Source of the DNA: Boseongicola sp. H5
Lineage (GTDB): Bacteria; Pseudomonadota; Alphaproteobacteria; Rhodobacterales; Rhodobacteraceae
Direction: 5' to 3'
Assembly (NCBI GenBank): GCA_020622165.1
Contig: JACNMN010000009.1
Span: 62,001-126,000, forward strand
Length of the DNA stretch: 64,000 nt
This document shows, piece by piece, positions 6,805 through 14,960 of the stretch. Every line of letters begins with the position of its first letter. The first letter of the stretch is position 1. The position numbers were made by a program, and so were the translations under genes. Under the pieces are notes generated by a model. That model searched no databases. It was not told the DNA's origin and saw only the letters and a program-made list of their open reading frames with translations.

Positions 6805-8712
6805 ATGCCAGCCGATGCGAGTTCGGAAGCGGAAGTACTGTGTAGTCTGAGTTTGCGTATCCTGGCGACCTCCGATCTCCACGCAAATCTCCACCCGTAC
6901 AACTACTACACCGACCGGCCCCAGAACACCGGCGGGCTTGCCCGTCTGGGCCGCATCATCGCGCAGCTGCGCGCCGCCTCCGACAACTGCATTCTGGTCG
7001 ACAACGGCGACACGTTGCAGGGCACCCCGCTCGGCGATTTCGCCGCACAGGTGCGCACGTCCGATGGCCGCCCGCACCCGATGGTCGCGGCCATGAACGT
7101 GCTTGGCTACGACGCGATGACGCTCGGCAACCATGATTTCAACTACGGGCTGGATTTTCTGCAATCGACGCTTTCGGGCGCCGCCTTCCCCGCGGTTCTG
7201 GCCAATATCAGGCGGGCGGACGGCACCCCGCTGCTGCCGCCCTGGGTGATCCTCGACCGTGACATGCACGACACGACCGGGCGGCTCAGACGGCTCAGGA
7301 TCGGGTTGATCGGTCTGGCGCCACCCCAGACCCTGAAATGGGATCGCAGCCTGCTGGATGGCCAGCTTGAGGCGGAGGATATTCTCGACGCGGCCCGCCG
7401 CGAGATCCGCGCGATGCGCGATGCCGGGGCCGATCTGGTCATCGTGCTCTGTCATTCCGGCGTCGGCCCCGCCCATGAATATCCCGACATGGAAAATGCC
7501 GCCGTGCCGCTGGCCGCGCTCCACGGCGTCGATGCGCTTGTCGCCGGGCACACCCATGAACTGTTTCCCGGGCCCTGCCCCGCGCGGCCCGACTGGATCG
7601 ATCCCGACATCGGCACGATCCACGGCACGCCAGTCGTGCAGCCAGGGCATGAAGGCTCCCATCTGGGCGTGATCGACCTTACCCTGTCGGAGGTCGGCAA
7701 GGACCGCTGGCGCGTGAGCGCCAATCAAAGCCACCTCGTCCCCGTCATCGCGTCCGAGCCCTGTTCGGGCGGGGAGGGCCGCGCAATCCCGGCGCCCCCG
7801 GTCCTCAGCAATTCCGACGTCATGAACGTCACCGCGCAGGACCATATCGCGACGCTTGGCTATATCCGCCAGCGGGTCGGCGAAACCCTCGTCCCGCTGG
7901 AAAGCTATTTCGCCCTTGTTGGAAACTCCGCCTCCGTGCAGGTGGTCGCCGACGCCCAGCGCGACTATGCCGAGCGGATGATGCGGGGCCATGAACTGGG
8001 GCATCTGCCGCTTCTGTCCGCCGCCGCGCCGTTCAAGGCCGGCGGGCGGGGCGGGCCGCAGAACTACACCGATGTCCCCGCGGGCCCTCTGGCTATCAAG
8101 AACGCCTCCGATCTCTACATCTACCCCAACACGGTCGTCATCCTGCGGGCCAATGGCGCGCAACTGACCGACTGGCTTGAACGCGCCGCCTGCGCGTTTC
8201 ACCAGCTTGTGCCGGGCCGGGACGAGCAGTTGCTGATCGACCACGCCTTTGCGGCCTATAACTTCGATGTGATCGACGGGCTGACCTATGCAATCGATGT
8301 GACCGCCCCGCCCTGCTACAGCGCCGATGGCGAAGACCGGTTTCCATCGCCCGGGCGCATCCGCGACCTGCGCCATAACGGCCAGCCCGTGCAGCCCGAT
8401 CAGGAGTTTCTGGTGGTCACCAACAGCTACCGGGCGGCAGGCGGCGGGCATTTCGCCTCCCCTGCGGCCGCCGAGCCGGTCCTGAAACGGCGCATGCCCG
8501 TCCGCGATATCCTGATCGGATATTTCAGGCATTACGAGAAGCTTCGCGCGATCACCAACCAGACATGGCGGTTCGCGCCCGCAGGCGGCATTCGCGCCAT
8601 CGCCGAAATCGGCCCGGGCGCCCTCAACTATCCGGATCGCGTCGCCGAACACGGGCTGGACTATCTGGGCCGGTCCGGGAACGGATTTGCCCGGTTCGGG
8701 ATCACCCTCTGA
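6805..8712 (+). CDS. cpdB: 2',3'-cyclic-nucleotide phosphodiesterase / 3'-nucleotidase family protein
   Basis: A two-domain metallophosphoesterase of 635 residues. The N-terminal calcineurin-like domain carries TSDLHANL (metal-binding DxH), GNHDFNYG, and GHTHE near residue 250. The C-terminal 5'-nucleotidase domain covers about 350-620. The family hydrolyses 2',3'-cyclic nucleotides and 3'-nucleotides, normally in the periplasm. Here the ATG at 6805 gives a polar N-terminus (MPADASSEAEVL) that runs straight into the catalytic strand, with no signal peptide. Upstream in-frame sequence (a TTG at 6802) adds none. The protein may therefore be cytoplasmic or use another route. An AAGGG ribosome site precedes the start. 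Confidence 0.85.
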   Translation: MPADASSEAEVLCSLSLRILATSDLHANLHPYNYYTDRPQNTGGLARLGRIIAQLRAASDNCILVDNGDTLQGTPLGDFAAQVRTSDGRPHPMVAAMNVLGYDAMTLGNHDFNYGLDFLQSTLSGAAFPAVLANIRRADGTPLLPPWVILDRDMHDTTGRLRRLRIGLIGLAPPQTLKWDRSLLDGQLEAEDILDAARREIRAMRDAGADLVIVLCHSGVGPAHEYPDMENAAVPLAALHGVDALVAGHTHELFPGPCPARPDWIDPDIGTIHGTPVVQPGHEGSHLGVIDLTLSEVGKDRWRVSANQSHLVPVIASEPCSGGEGRAIPAPPVLSNSDVMNVTAQDHIATLGYIRQRVGETLVPLESYFALVGNSASVQVVADAQRDYAERMMRGHELGHLPLLSAAAPFKAGGRGGPQNYTDVPAGPLAIKNASDLYIYPNTVVILRANGAQLTDWLERAACAFHQLVPGRDEQLLIDHAFAAYNFDVIDGLTYAIDVTAPPCYSADGEDRFPSPGRIRDLRHNGQPVQPDQEFLVVTNSYRAAGGGHFASPAAAEPVLKRRMPVRDILIGYFRHYEKLRAITNQTWRFAPAGGIRAIAEIGPGALNYPDRVAEHGLDYLGRSGNGFARFGITL

Positions 8713-8879
8713 CGTCTGCGTCTCCGGCACAGTATCGCTGCAATATCCATCGCAATGCTTGTTTTTTGGGCAAATGTCGGGTCAGCATATCCGGCAGAGC
8801 GTGCACCAATTGACCCTGGGGGCCTCCTGCCTGAGGTAACAGGTCACAAAAACGCTGCCCAACAGAGGAGAAAGCGCCC

Positions 8880-9893
8880 GTGTTCACCCGAATTCTGCCG
8901 ACATTTGCCGCCGGTCTGCTTGCCGCCAGCCCACTGGCCGCCGATACCGATATCGCCTTCGCGCTCGACTGGCGCTTCGAGGGGCCGTCCGCGCCCTATT
9001 TTCTCGCCATCGACAACGGCCATTTCGAAGCCGAGGGGCTAAGCGTCGAAATCACCGCGGGCCAGGGTTCGCTCGATGCGATCCCAAAGGTCGCCTCCGG
9101 GGCCTTCCCGCTCGGCTTTGCCGATATCAACAGCCTCGTGCGCTTTCTCGATCAGAACCCCGGCGCGCCGGTGACCGCCGTCATGATGGTCTATGACAGC
9201 CCGCCCTTCTCCATCGTCGGCCGGGTCAGCCAGGGCATTTCCGGCATCGAGGACCTGGAAGGCTCGGTTCTGGGCGCACCGCCGCCCGACGGCGCATGGG
9301 CACAGTTCCCGATCCTGGCCGAGGTGAACGACATCGACGTGTCCACCATCACGATCGAACCGGTCGGCTTCCCGACCCGCGAGCCGATGCTGGCCGAAGG
9401 CAATGTGGACGCGGTGACCGGGTTCAACTTCTCCTCCTATCTCAGCCTCGCACGCCTCGGCATCCCCGAGGAGGATATCACCACCATCCTCTTCGCCGAT
9501 CACGGGGTCGAACTCTACGGCAACGCGATCATCGTCAACACGGATTTCGCCGCCGAAAACCCCGAGATCGTGACCGGCTTCCTCACCGCGGTCGCGCGCG
9601 GCTGGTCGGACGCCATCGCCGATCCGCTGGCCGCCGCCGCCGCGGTGATCGAGCGCAACCCCGCCGGCGATCAGGACCTGGAGGGGCGCCGGCTGGAACT
9701 TGCCATCGAAGCCAATGTGCTCACAGACTATGTTCGCGAAAACGGCATGGGGCAGATCGATGCCGACCGGATGGACCGGGCCATCGAACAGCTTCGGCTG
9801 ACCTATGAGTTCACCAGCGAGCCCGACGCCGCACTCTATTTCACCGATGCCTATCTGCCCGATGCCGAGCTGCGGATGATCGCGCCCGAATAG
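8880..9893 (+). CDS. ABC transporter substrate-binding protein, NMT1/THI5-like
   Basis: The periplasmic receptor of the ABC importer encoded by the three genes here; 337 residues. It starts at GTG 8880 behind a good GAGGAG site. A signal peptide ends near residue 22 (SPLAAD). The mature part begins IAFALDWRFEGPSAPYFLAID and continues with KVASGAFPLGFADINSL, the pattern of NMT1/THI5 and SsuA-like receptors for sulfonates, pyrimidine precursors or flavins. The CCCFC motif of yeast-type THI5 synthases is absent, so a transport role is favoured. The ligand cannot be told from the sequence, and I could not identify a riboswitch in the 167-bp upstream gap that would reveal it. Confidence 0.85.
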   Translation: MFTRILPTFAAGLLAASPLAADTDIAFALDWRFEGPSAPYFLAIDNGHFEAEGLSVEITAGQGSLDAIPKVASGAFPLGFADINSLVRFLDQNPGAPVTAVMMVYDSPPFSIVGRVSQGISGIEDLEGSVLGAPPPDGAWAQFPILAEVNDIDVSTITIEPVGFPTREPMLAEGNVDAVTGFNFSSYLSLARLGIPEEDITTILFADHGVELYGNAIIVNTDFAAENPEIVTGFLTAVARGWSDAIADPLAAAAAVIERNPAGDQDLEGRRLELAIEANVLTDYVRENGMGQIDADRMDRAIEQLRLTYEFTSEPDAALYFTDAYLPDAELRMIAPE

Positions 9894-9899
9894 GGTCGG

Positions 9900-9951
9900 A
9901 TTGATATACAATTGATATACCTTGCGCGGGCCGGTTCCGGCGGGCCCGCGC
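9900..9951 (+). repeat. direct repeat plus strong hairpin between receptor and ATPase genes
   Basis: Two copies of ATTGATATAC lie in tandem at 9900-9920 with an 11-bp period. They are followed by a 9-bp perfect stem, GCGCGGGCC at 9924-9932 with GGCCCGCGC at 9943-9951. No T-run follows. Such hairpins after a receptor gene can protect its 3' end or attenuate the downstream genes, keeping the receptor in excess. Confidence 0.5.
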
Positions 9952-9968
9952 CCTGATCAGGGCGCTTC

Positions 9969-10811
9969 ATGACCTCTTCCTTCCAGATCGAACTGCGTGA
10001 CGTGACCCACGCCTACCGCACGGATGCGGGCCCCCTGCCCGTTCTCGACAAGCTGTCGATCCGCATGGAAAAGGACAGTTTCACCGCCGTGGTCGGCCCG
10101 TCCGGCTGCGGAAAATCGACGCTCACGCGGCTCGTTTCGGGCCTGATGCGCCCCGATGAGGGCGAAGTCTGGCTTTCCGGTCAGAGGGTTACCTCACCCC
10201 GCCCCACGGTCGGCATGGCGTTCCAGAACCCGGTTCTGCTGGAATGGCGCACGATCCTGCAAAACGTGATGCTCCCGCTGGAGATCGTCTCCACCGGGAT
10301 GAGCAAATCCGAACAGGTGGACCGCGCGATGGGGTTGCTGAAGCTGGTCGGACTGGAAGGCTTCGAGGAAAAACGCCCCTCCGAGCTTTCCGGCGGCATG
10401 CGCCAGCGCGCCTCCCTCTGCCGGTCTCTGGTGCACAATCCCGAAGTGCTGATCCTTGATGAACCTTTCGGCGCGCTCGATGCTTTCACGCGGGAGGATC
10501 TGTGGCAGACCATGCATGATCTGCGCGAGATCGAACCTTTTACCTGCCTGCTCATCACCCATGATCTGCGCGAAAGCGTGTTTCTCGCCGACCAGGTTGT
10601 GGTGATGTCCGGCCGCCCCGCGCACGCGCAATACACCATGGATGTGGGCATTTCCGGCAAGCGCACGCTTGACGACCTATACACCCCGAAAGCCGTTGAA
10701 ATGCTTGCGATTTTACGTCACCAGATTCAGGTCGCCCAGGGCCGCGCCACCAGCGTCGACGCCCCGCTCGACGGCCATCCGACCAAGGCCGAGATCGGAG
10801 CCGGCGCATGA
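9969..10811 (+). CDS. ABC importer ATP-binding subunit
   Basis: Energises the importer together with the permease immediately downstream. The 280-residue protein has Walker A GPSGCGKS at 43-50, a Q-loop at AFQNP, the signature LSGGM at 140-144, Walker B LILDEP at 161-166, a D-loop GALD and the H-loop ITHDLRES. The overall pattern matches the SsuB/TauB/ThiZ branch used by NMT1-type receptors. The stop overlaps the permease ATG by 4 bp, indicating translational coupling. An extension of about 40 residues after the core has no recognised motif. Confidence 0.92.
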   Translation: MTSSFQIELRDVTHAYRTDAGPLPVLDKLSIRMEKDSFTAVVGPSGCGKSTLTRLVSGLMRPDEGEVWLSGQRVTSPRPTVGMAFQNPVLLEWRTILQNVMLPLEIVSTGMSKSEQVDRAMGLLKLVGLEGFEEKRPSELSGGMRQRASLCRSLVHNPEVLILDEPFGALDAFTREDLWQTMHDLREIEPFTCLLITHDLRESVFLADQVVVMSGRPAHAQYTMDVGISGKRTLDDLYTPKAVEMLAILRHQIQVAQGRATSVDAPLDGHPTKAEIGAGA

Positions 10812-11578
10812 GCACCGCAACGCTTCGCAAGATCGCGGCGCCGGTCATCACGATTGTCGCGGTGCTTGCGATCTGGGAGTTTCTGGTCTGGTTCTACCAG
10901 TTGCCGAATTTCCGCATGGCCTCACCGTCGGACCTGATCCCGGCCTTCGTGCGCTATTGGGACCTGTTCCTGATCAAGTCCTGGGAAACACTCTGGCGCA
11001 CGGTGGTGGGCCTTGGACTTGCCGTCGTCTTCGGCACTCTTCTGGGCATGATCATGGGCTTTTCGCGCGTCGCGCGCGAAGGTCTCTACCCGCTCCTCGT
11101 GGGCTTCAACGCGATCCCCAAAGCCACTGTGGTGCCGATTGTCGCGCTGATGTTCGTAGGTCAGCACGATTTCAACACGATCCTGATCGCCTTCATGATC
11201 TCCTTCTTTCCGATCGCGGTTTCGGTCTCCATCGGGCTGTCCACGCTTGAGCCCGAGTATCGCGACATCCTGCGCTCGCTCGGGGCGTCGAATTTCACGA
11301 TCTTCTGGAAGATCGCCCTGCCGAAAACGCTGCCCGAGTTCTTCGGTGCGCTGAAGGTGGCGGTGACCTTGGCCTTCATCGGCACCAATCTGATGGAAAT
11401 CGTCTCCCCCCATGGCCGCGGGCTGGGCGACCTGTTCGACAGCGGCCGGATCAGCGCCGACTACCCGCTGATGTTCGCGGTGCTGTTCGCGCTCGCGGCG
11501 CTTGGGATCTTCCTGTTCTATATCGTGGTGTTTCTGGAACGCATCTTCGCGGGCTGGGCCGAACGCGCCCCGAACTAG
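10808..11578 (+). CDS. ABC importer permease, SsuC/TauC type
   Basis: A 256-residue inner-membrane subunit with about six hydrophobic helices. The binding-protein-dependent transport signature spans residues about 150-185 (STLEPEYRDILRSLGAS, where the EAA-loop sits, followed by FWKIALPKTLPEF), the site where the ATPase docks. It overlaps the ATPase gene by four bases and completes the receptor-ATPase-permease set. The substrate remains unassigned. The next gene is on the opposite strand 120 bp away. Confidence 0.9.
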   Translation: MSTATLRKIAAPVITIVAVLAIWEFLVWFYQLPNFRMASPSDLIPAFVRYWDLFLIKSWETLWRTVVGLGLAVVFGTLLGMIMGFSRVAREGLYPLLVGFNAIPKATVVPIVALMFVGQHDFNTILIAFMISFFPIAVSVSIGLSTLEPEYRDILRSLGASNFTIFWKIALPKTLPEFFGALKVAVTLAFIGTNLMEIVSPHGRGLGDLFDSGRISADYPLMFAVLFALAALGIFLFYIVVFLERIFAGWAERAPN

Positions 11579-11698
11579 GCAGCCGGGTGCGCCCCGGCAT
11601 CGGTTCGGGAGGAGACGGGAGGCGGCCATCATTCCGGCGGTTTGCCATGGGTCCGCCTGGAAGCCCGGCCTCTGGACCGCAATCCGGAAGGCGGCGGG

Positions 11699-12535
11699 CT
11701 AAAGCCGCTCGGCCGCGAAGGTGTCGCACTGGTTGGGATCGGCACTTTCAAACCCGCGACGGAACCAGCCCGCCCGTTGGGCAGAGGTGCCATGGGTGAA
11801 GCTGTGCGGGTTCGGCTGGCGCCCCGCGCGGGCCTGCAGGTAATCGTCGCCGATCCGCTCCGCCGTGGTCAGCGCCTCCTCCAGATCGCCGGGTTCCAGC
11901 AGGTCCTGAACATGGGCGGCCCAGACGCCCGACAGGCAATCGGCCTGCAATTCGATCATCACCGAGACGCGGTTGCTGTCGGCCCGGCTCATCGACGCGC
12001 GCGCCTGATTGGCGCGTCTCAGAATGCCCAGTTCCTGCTGCACATGATGGGCGACCTCATGGGCGATCACGTAAGCCGCCGCGAAATCGCCTTCGGCGCC
12101 CAGACGGTCCGCCATATACGCGAAAAAGGCCGTGTCCAGATAGGCGCGCTGATCGGCGGGGCAGTAGAACGGTCCGGAGGCGCCCGACGCGCCGCCGCAG
12201 CCGCTTTGCGTCACTTCGGAAAACAGCACCAGTTGCGGCGCGTCATAGGGCCGGCCGAATTCCTGCACGAAGATGTCGCCCCACACATCCTCGGTCGTGG
12301 CCAGAACCTGCGCGGCAAAAGCACCGGCCTGTTGCTCATCGGCGGTCAGCGGTCGCTCCTCCTGCTGTTGCGGACCACCTGCGCCCTGCAGGAACGGGGT
12401 GACATCGATGCCCGCGAAATAGCCGATCGCCAGCACCACGATCAGGCCAAGCCCGCCGATCCCGGCGGTCGTGCCGCCCCGGCGCCCCCGGCGGTCGGCG
12501 ACATTCCTGCTGCGGCGGACACCTCTCAGACGCAT
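11699..12535 (-). CDS. neutral zinc metallopeptidase, YpfJ/KPN_02809 family
   Basis: A 278-residue predicted zinc protease with one N-terminal membrane helix at about 25-45 and the metal site VIAHEVAHHVQ (HExxH) in the second half. Paired cysteines (CGG..C) ahead of the motif and the RADSNRVSVMIELQADC segment are typical of this family. The frame opens at 12592, but starting at the ATG at 12535 gives MRLRGVRRSRNVADRRG, which is the family's characteristic N-terminus, so that start is used. Physiological substrates of this family are unknown to me. The gene diverges from the SRP RNA, whose promoter lies in the intervening 98 bp. Confidence 0.85.
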   Translation of the reverse strand: MRLRGVRRSRNVADRRGRRGGTTAGIGGLGLIVVLAIGYFAGIDVTPFLQGAGGPQQQEERPLTADEQQAGAFAAQVLATTEDVWGDIFVQEFGRPYDAPQLVLFSEVTQSGCGGASGASGPFYCPADQRAYLDTAFFAYMADRLGAEGDFAAAYVIAHEVAHHVQQELGILRRANQARASMSRADSNRVSVMIELQADCLSGVWAAHVQDLLEPGDLEEALTTAERIGDDYLQARAGRQPNPHSFTHGTSAQRAGWFRRGFESADPNQCDTFAAERL

Positions 12536-12598
12536 GGGCCTCTTCCCTCTTCCGGATTGCACGATCCTAACACTGGAACGCGACAATCGCACAATGGG

Positions 12599-12627
12599 TT
12601 GCAGCCTGCGCGAAAAATCCCTATCTC
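12599..12627 (+). promoter_or_regulatory. promoter of the SRP RNA gene
   Basis: TTGCAG at 12599-12604 and TATCTC at 12622-12627 are 17 bp apart, and the RNA's predicted 5' end lies about seven bases downstream. The distance fits a sigma-70 start site. Confidence 0.55.
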
Positions 12628-12633
12628 TCCGAC

Positions 12634-12730
12634 CGAGAGGTTGGCGCGGGCAAGCACCTCGCCAACCTGGTCAGGTCCGGAAGGAAGCAGCCATAACGAG
12701 ACCCGCTTGGGTCGCAGTCCAGCCTCTCAC
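12634..12730 (+). ncRNA. ffs: signal recognition particle RNA, small bacterial type (4.5S)
   Basis: The conserved domain IV core is unmistakable: GGTCAGGTCCGGAAGGAAGC starting at 12669, followed by AGCCATAAC. Terminal arms GAGAGGTTGG (12635-12644) and CCAGCCTCTC (12719-12728) pair to close the hairpin. With Ffh this RNA targets nascent membrane and secreted proteins to the inner membrane. In many relatives the RNA lies close to dnaX; here dnaX is 5 kb downstream. Ends are approximate to a few bases. Confidence 0.95.
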
Positions 12731-12905
12731 CACAGCGCGGCCCATACAGGCCGAGACGAAAACCGGACAGGAGGCATCATGGAGATTGCATCCCCCCTCC
12801 GGGCCCGCGCCGCCTGAACAGACGGCGCCCCAGCCCGGCACGCATCTGAGCAGACCCCTTCACCGGCGTCCGCCCCTTCTGACGTGTTTTCGGGACTTCA
12901 AACCA

Positions 12906-13949
12906 TTGACCCAATATTCTCTCTCCGACCTTGGATGGTCGGCCCGCCTTCTTGCGCAACTGACGCCTGAGGAAGCGGAAACCTGCAACCTTGCCCGCAT
13001 CGCCACGGTGGCACGGGACCGTCTTGGCGCGCTTGCACCCGACGGACCCCTGACGCTGATCCCCGCCGCCAATACGCCAAGCGGGGCCTACGCCACCGGT
13101 GATTGGGTGCTGTTCGATGCCGCCACTGCGCGTGTGATGCGGCGGCTCGATCCGGTTACGGAACTCGCCCGCCGCGCCGCGGGCACCGGATCGGACAGGC
13201 AGCTGATCGCCTCCAACGTGGACACGCTCGGCATCGTCACCTCCTGCAACGCCGATTTCAATCCGGCCCGGCTGGAACGCTATCTGGCGCTGGCCGCGTC
13301 CGCCGGGGCCTTGCCGCTGGTGATCCTGACGAAGGCCGATCTCTGCGACGATCCGGGCAGCTATCGCACCCGGGCGGAACGCCTGTCTCCGCTGGTGACC
13401 GCCATCACGCTCAATGCAACCGATGCCGGCGATACCGAAGCCCTTGCGCCGTGGTGCCGAAACGGGCAGACGCTGGCGCTTCTCGGCTCTTCCGGGGTGG
13501 GGAAATCCACGCTTGCCAACGCGCTGACCGGTGGGGCCGCCGCAACCCGGGGTATCCGCGAGGATGACGCAAAGGGCCGCCACACCACCACGGCCCGGGG
13601 TCTCGACCGGACGATTCACGGTGGCTGGCTGATCGACACGCCGGGCATGCGCGCCCTGCGTCTCGCCGATGCGGCCGACGGGATCGACGCGGTGTTTTCC
13701 GATCTGAACGATCTCGCCGCGGAGTGCCGGTTTTCCGATTGTCACCACGACACGGAACCCGGATGTGCGGTTCAGGCCGCCATCAGTCGCGGCGAGATCG
13801 AGCCCGCGCGGCTGGAACGCTGGCGCAAGCTGGAGCGCGAGGATGCCCGCAACAGCCGCACCCTTCACGAGGCCCGGGACCGTGACCGCGCCCGGGGCAA
13901 GCTGTATCGCAGCATAAAGAAAGGCAAACGCGATCTGACCGGGCGCTAG
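12906..13949 (+). CDS. rsgA: ribosome small-subunit-dependent GTPase A
   Basis: A late-stage 30S maturation GTPase, 347 residues. An OB-fold domain comes first (TGDWVLFD near 65). It is followed by a circularly permuted GTPase domain with the G4-type TKAD ahead of the G1 loop GSSGVGKST (about 194-202), then the DTPGM G3 motif. The C-terminal zinc knuckle reads CRFSDCHHDTEPGC. The open frame continues upstream through the SRP RNA, so the long version is not credible. The first plausible initiator after the RNA is TTG at 12906 (TTG ACC CAA TAT), giving the normal family length. I see no in-frame ATG or GTG between the RNA and that codon. Confidence 0.88.
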   Translation: MTQYSLSDLGWSARLLAQLTPEEAETCNLARIATVARDRLGALAPDGPLTLIPAANTPSGAYATGDWVLFDAATARVMRRLDPVTELARRAAGTGSDRQLIASNVDTLGIVTSCNADFNPARLERYLALAASAGALPLVILTKADLCDDPGSYRTRAERLSPLVTAITLNATDAGDTEALAPWCRNGQTLALLGSSGVGKSTLANALTGGAAATRGIREDDAKGRHTTTARGLDRTIHGGWLIDTPGMRALRLADAADGIDAVFSDLNDLAAECRFSDCHHDTEPGCAVQAAISRGEIEPARLERWRKLEREDARNSRTLHEARDRDRARGKLYRSIKKGKRDLTGR

Positions 13950-13988
13950 GCTCAGGCAGGCTGGTCCCTCTCCTGCCGCGGAGGGGGA

Positions 13989-14879
13989 TCAGTGCCCCGG
14001 TTCGGTGGCAAGAACCCTGTCCCAGATCGGCGCATTTCCGCGGCGGAAAAAGCCGATATGGCCGATCGGGCCCAATCCGAAGTCTTCGGGCCGGATTGTG
14101 ACCTGCCGCTTCGGAGCTTCCACATAATAGGGCATCAGCCGCCAGACCGCTTCGGGCGGAACCATCTGGTCGTCGGCCATGGCGACGAATGTCACCGGCG
14201 CCCTGACCCCGCGTATGTCCGGCAAGGGCAGGGCCCGCCCGTAATCGCCCGCGTTGAACCCCGGCGTCGTGCACCAGCGCCGCCACTGCCAGAAAACGCC
14301 CGAGGGGAGATCCTCGCCCAATCTGAGCACCCGGCCGGGCAGGTAGCCCAGCATCGCCGTCGCCGCAGGACCGGCGCCATACCAAAGGGCCGCGGCCACA
14401 GGCCGGAAATGCCAGGGATGATCGCGGAAATGAACCGGCCCGCTGGCCACCGTGATCACCCGCGCAACCTGCTCCGGGTCCGGCTGAAATGGCAACATCA
14501 GGCCGCCGAGGGAATGGCCGACAACCCAGATCGGAACATCCGGCAGCATCCGCGCGGCGGCCAGCCTTGCGGCATACTGGTCATGCACGCCCCAATCCCC
14601 CATCGTCGCCTTCGACGCTTTCAGCGGCCCCCGCGCCGATGCGCCGAAATCCCGGTAATCATAGGTCAGGCAGGCGATGTTCCGCTCCAATGCCAGCCAT
14701 GTCGCGAAATGCCGGTAATACCCGTGCGGCACGCCGGTCGCGCCGTGCAGAACCACCACCGCGCGGGGCCGGCGCGCGGTATGGAACAAGGTGCCCGAGA
14801 GCTTTGCCACACCGGACCGGAATTCAACCGGCGTCGGCACCGGCTCTCCGGCATTCAGGGTGCGGATATTCATGGACAT
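13989..14879 (-). CDS. alpha/beta hydrolase
   Basis: A 296-residue serine hydrolase with the nucleophile elbow GHSLGG near residue 122, an oxyanion region VVLHGATGVPHGYY near 43, an acid in MADDQMVPP near 236 and the likely catalytic histidine in GHIGFF near 274. The lid region is rich in tryptophan and proline. The substrate is unknown; the arrangement resembles uncharacterised serine aminopeptidase-like hydrolases. It is transcribed divergently from a TetR regulator, and two matched operator boxes lie between the two starts, so it is very likely the regulator's target. Confidence 0.82.
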   Translation of the reverse strand: MSMNIRTLNAGEPVPTPVEFRSGVAKLSGTLFHTARRPRAVVVLHGATGVPHGYYRHFATWLALERNIACLTYDYRDFGASARGPLKASKATMGDWGVHDQYAARLAAARMLPDVPIWVVGHSLGGLMLPFQPDPEQVARVITVASGPVHFRDHPWHFRPVAAALWYGAGPAATAMLGYLPGRVLRLGEDLPSGVFWQWRRWCTTPGFNAGDYGRALPLPDIRGVRAPVTFVAMADDQMVPPEAVWRLMPYYVEAPKRQVTIRPEDFGLGPIGHIGFFRRGNAPIWDRVLATEPGH

Positions 14880-14899
14880 GCACAGGCCCTTCCATGGAC

Positions 14900-14940
14900 T
14901 AGACCGATTGGTCTACACGGAGGCTAGACCAATCGGTCTA
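14900..14940. promoter_or_regulatory. twin palindromic operator of the TetR regulator
   Basis: TAGACCGATTGGTCTA (14900-14915) and TAGACCAATCGGTCTA (14925-14940) are exact reverse complements of each other, and each is itself a near-palindrome. Together they form a 41-bp inverted repeat around a 9-bp centre. The boxes lie 21 bp from both the hydrolase and the regulator starts, so occupation would silence both. They resemble the paired boxes described for Bacillus LmrA/QdoR regulators. Confidence 0.85.
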
Positions 14941-14960
14941 TCTCTGTCAAAAGAAGATTT

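Noticed and set aside
4991-6805. 604-codon open frame on the plus strand
   Set aside because: Antisense to the SRPBCC and nudC genes, both of which have clear family motifs on the minus strand.
8713-8879. Possible TPP riboswitch upstream of the NMT1/THI5-like receptor
   Set aside because: A CTGAGG followed by AACAGGT and ACGCTG looked suggestive, but the ordered thi-box elements (CUGAGA, then CUGAUCUGGAUAAU, then CAGCG) are not present.
12471-12905. Upstream extension of rsgA
   Set aside because: The frame runs through the SRP RNA and its promoter, and the translated sequence is low-complexity with no resemblance to RsgA.
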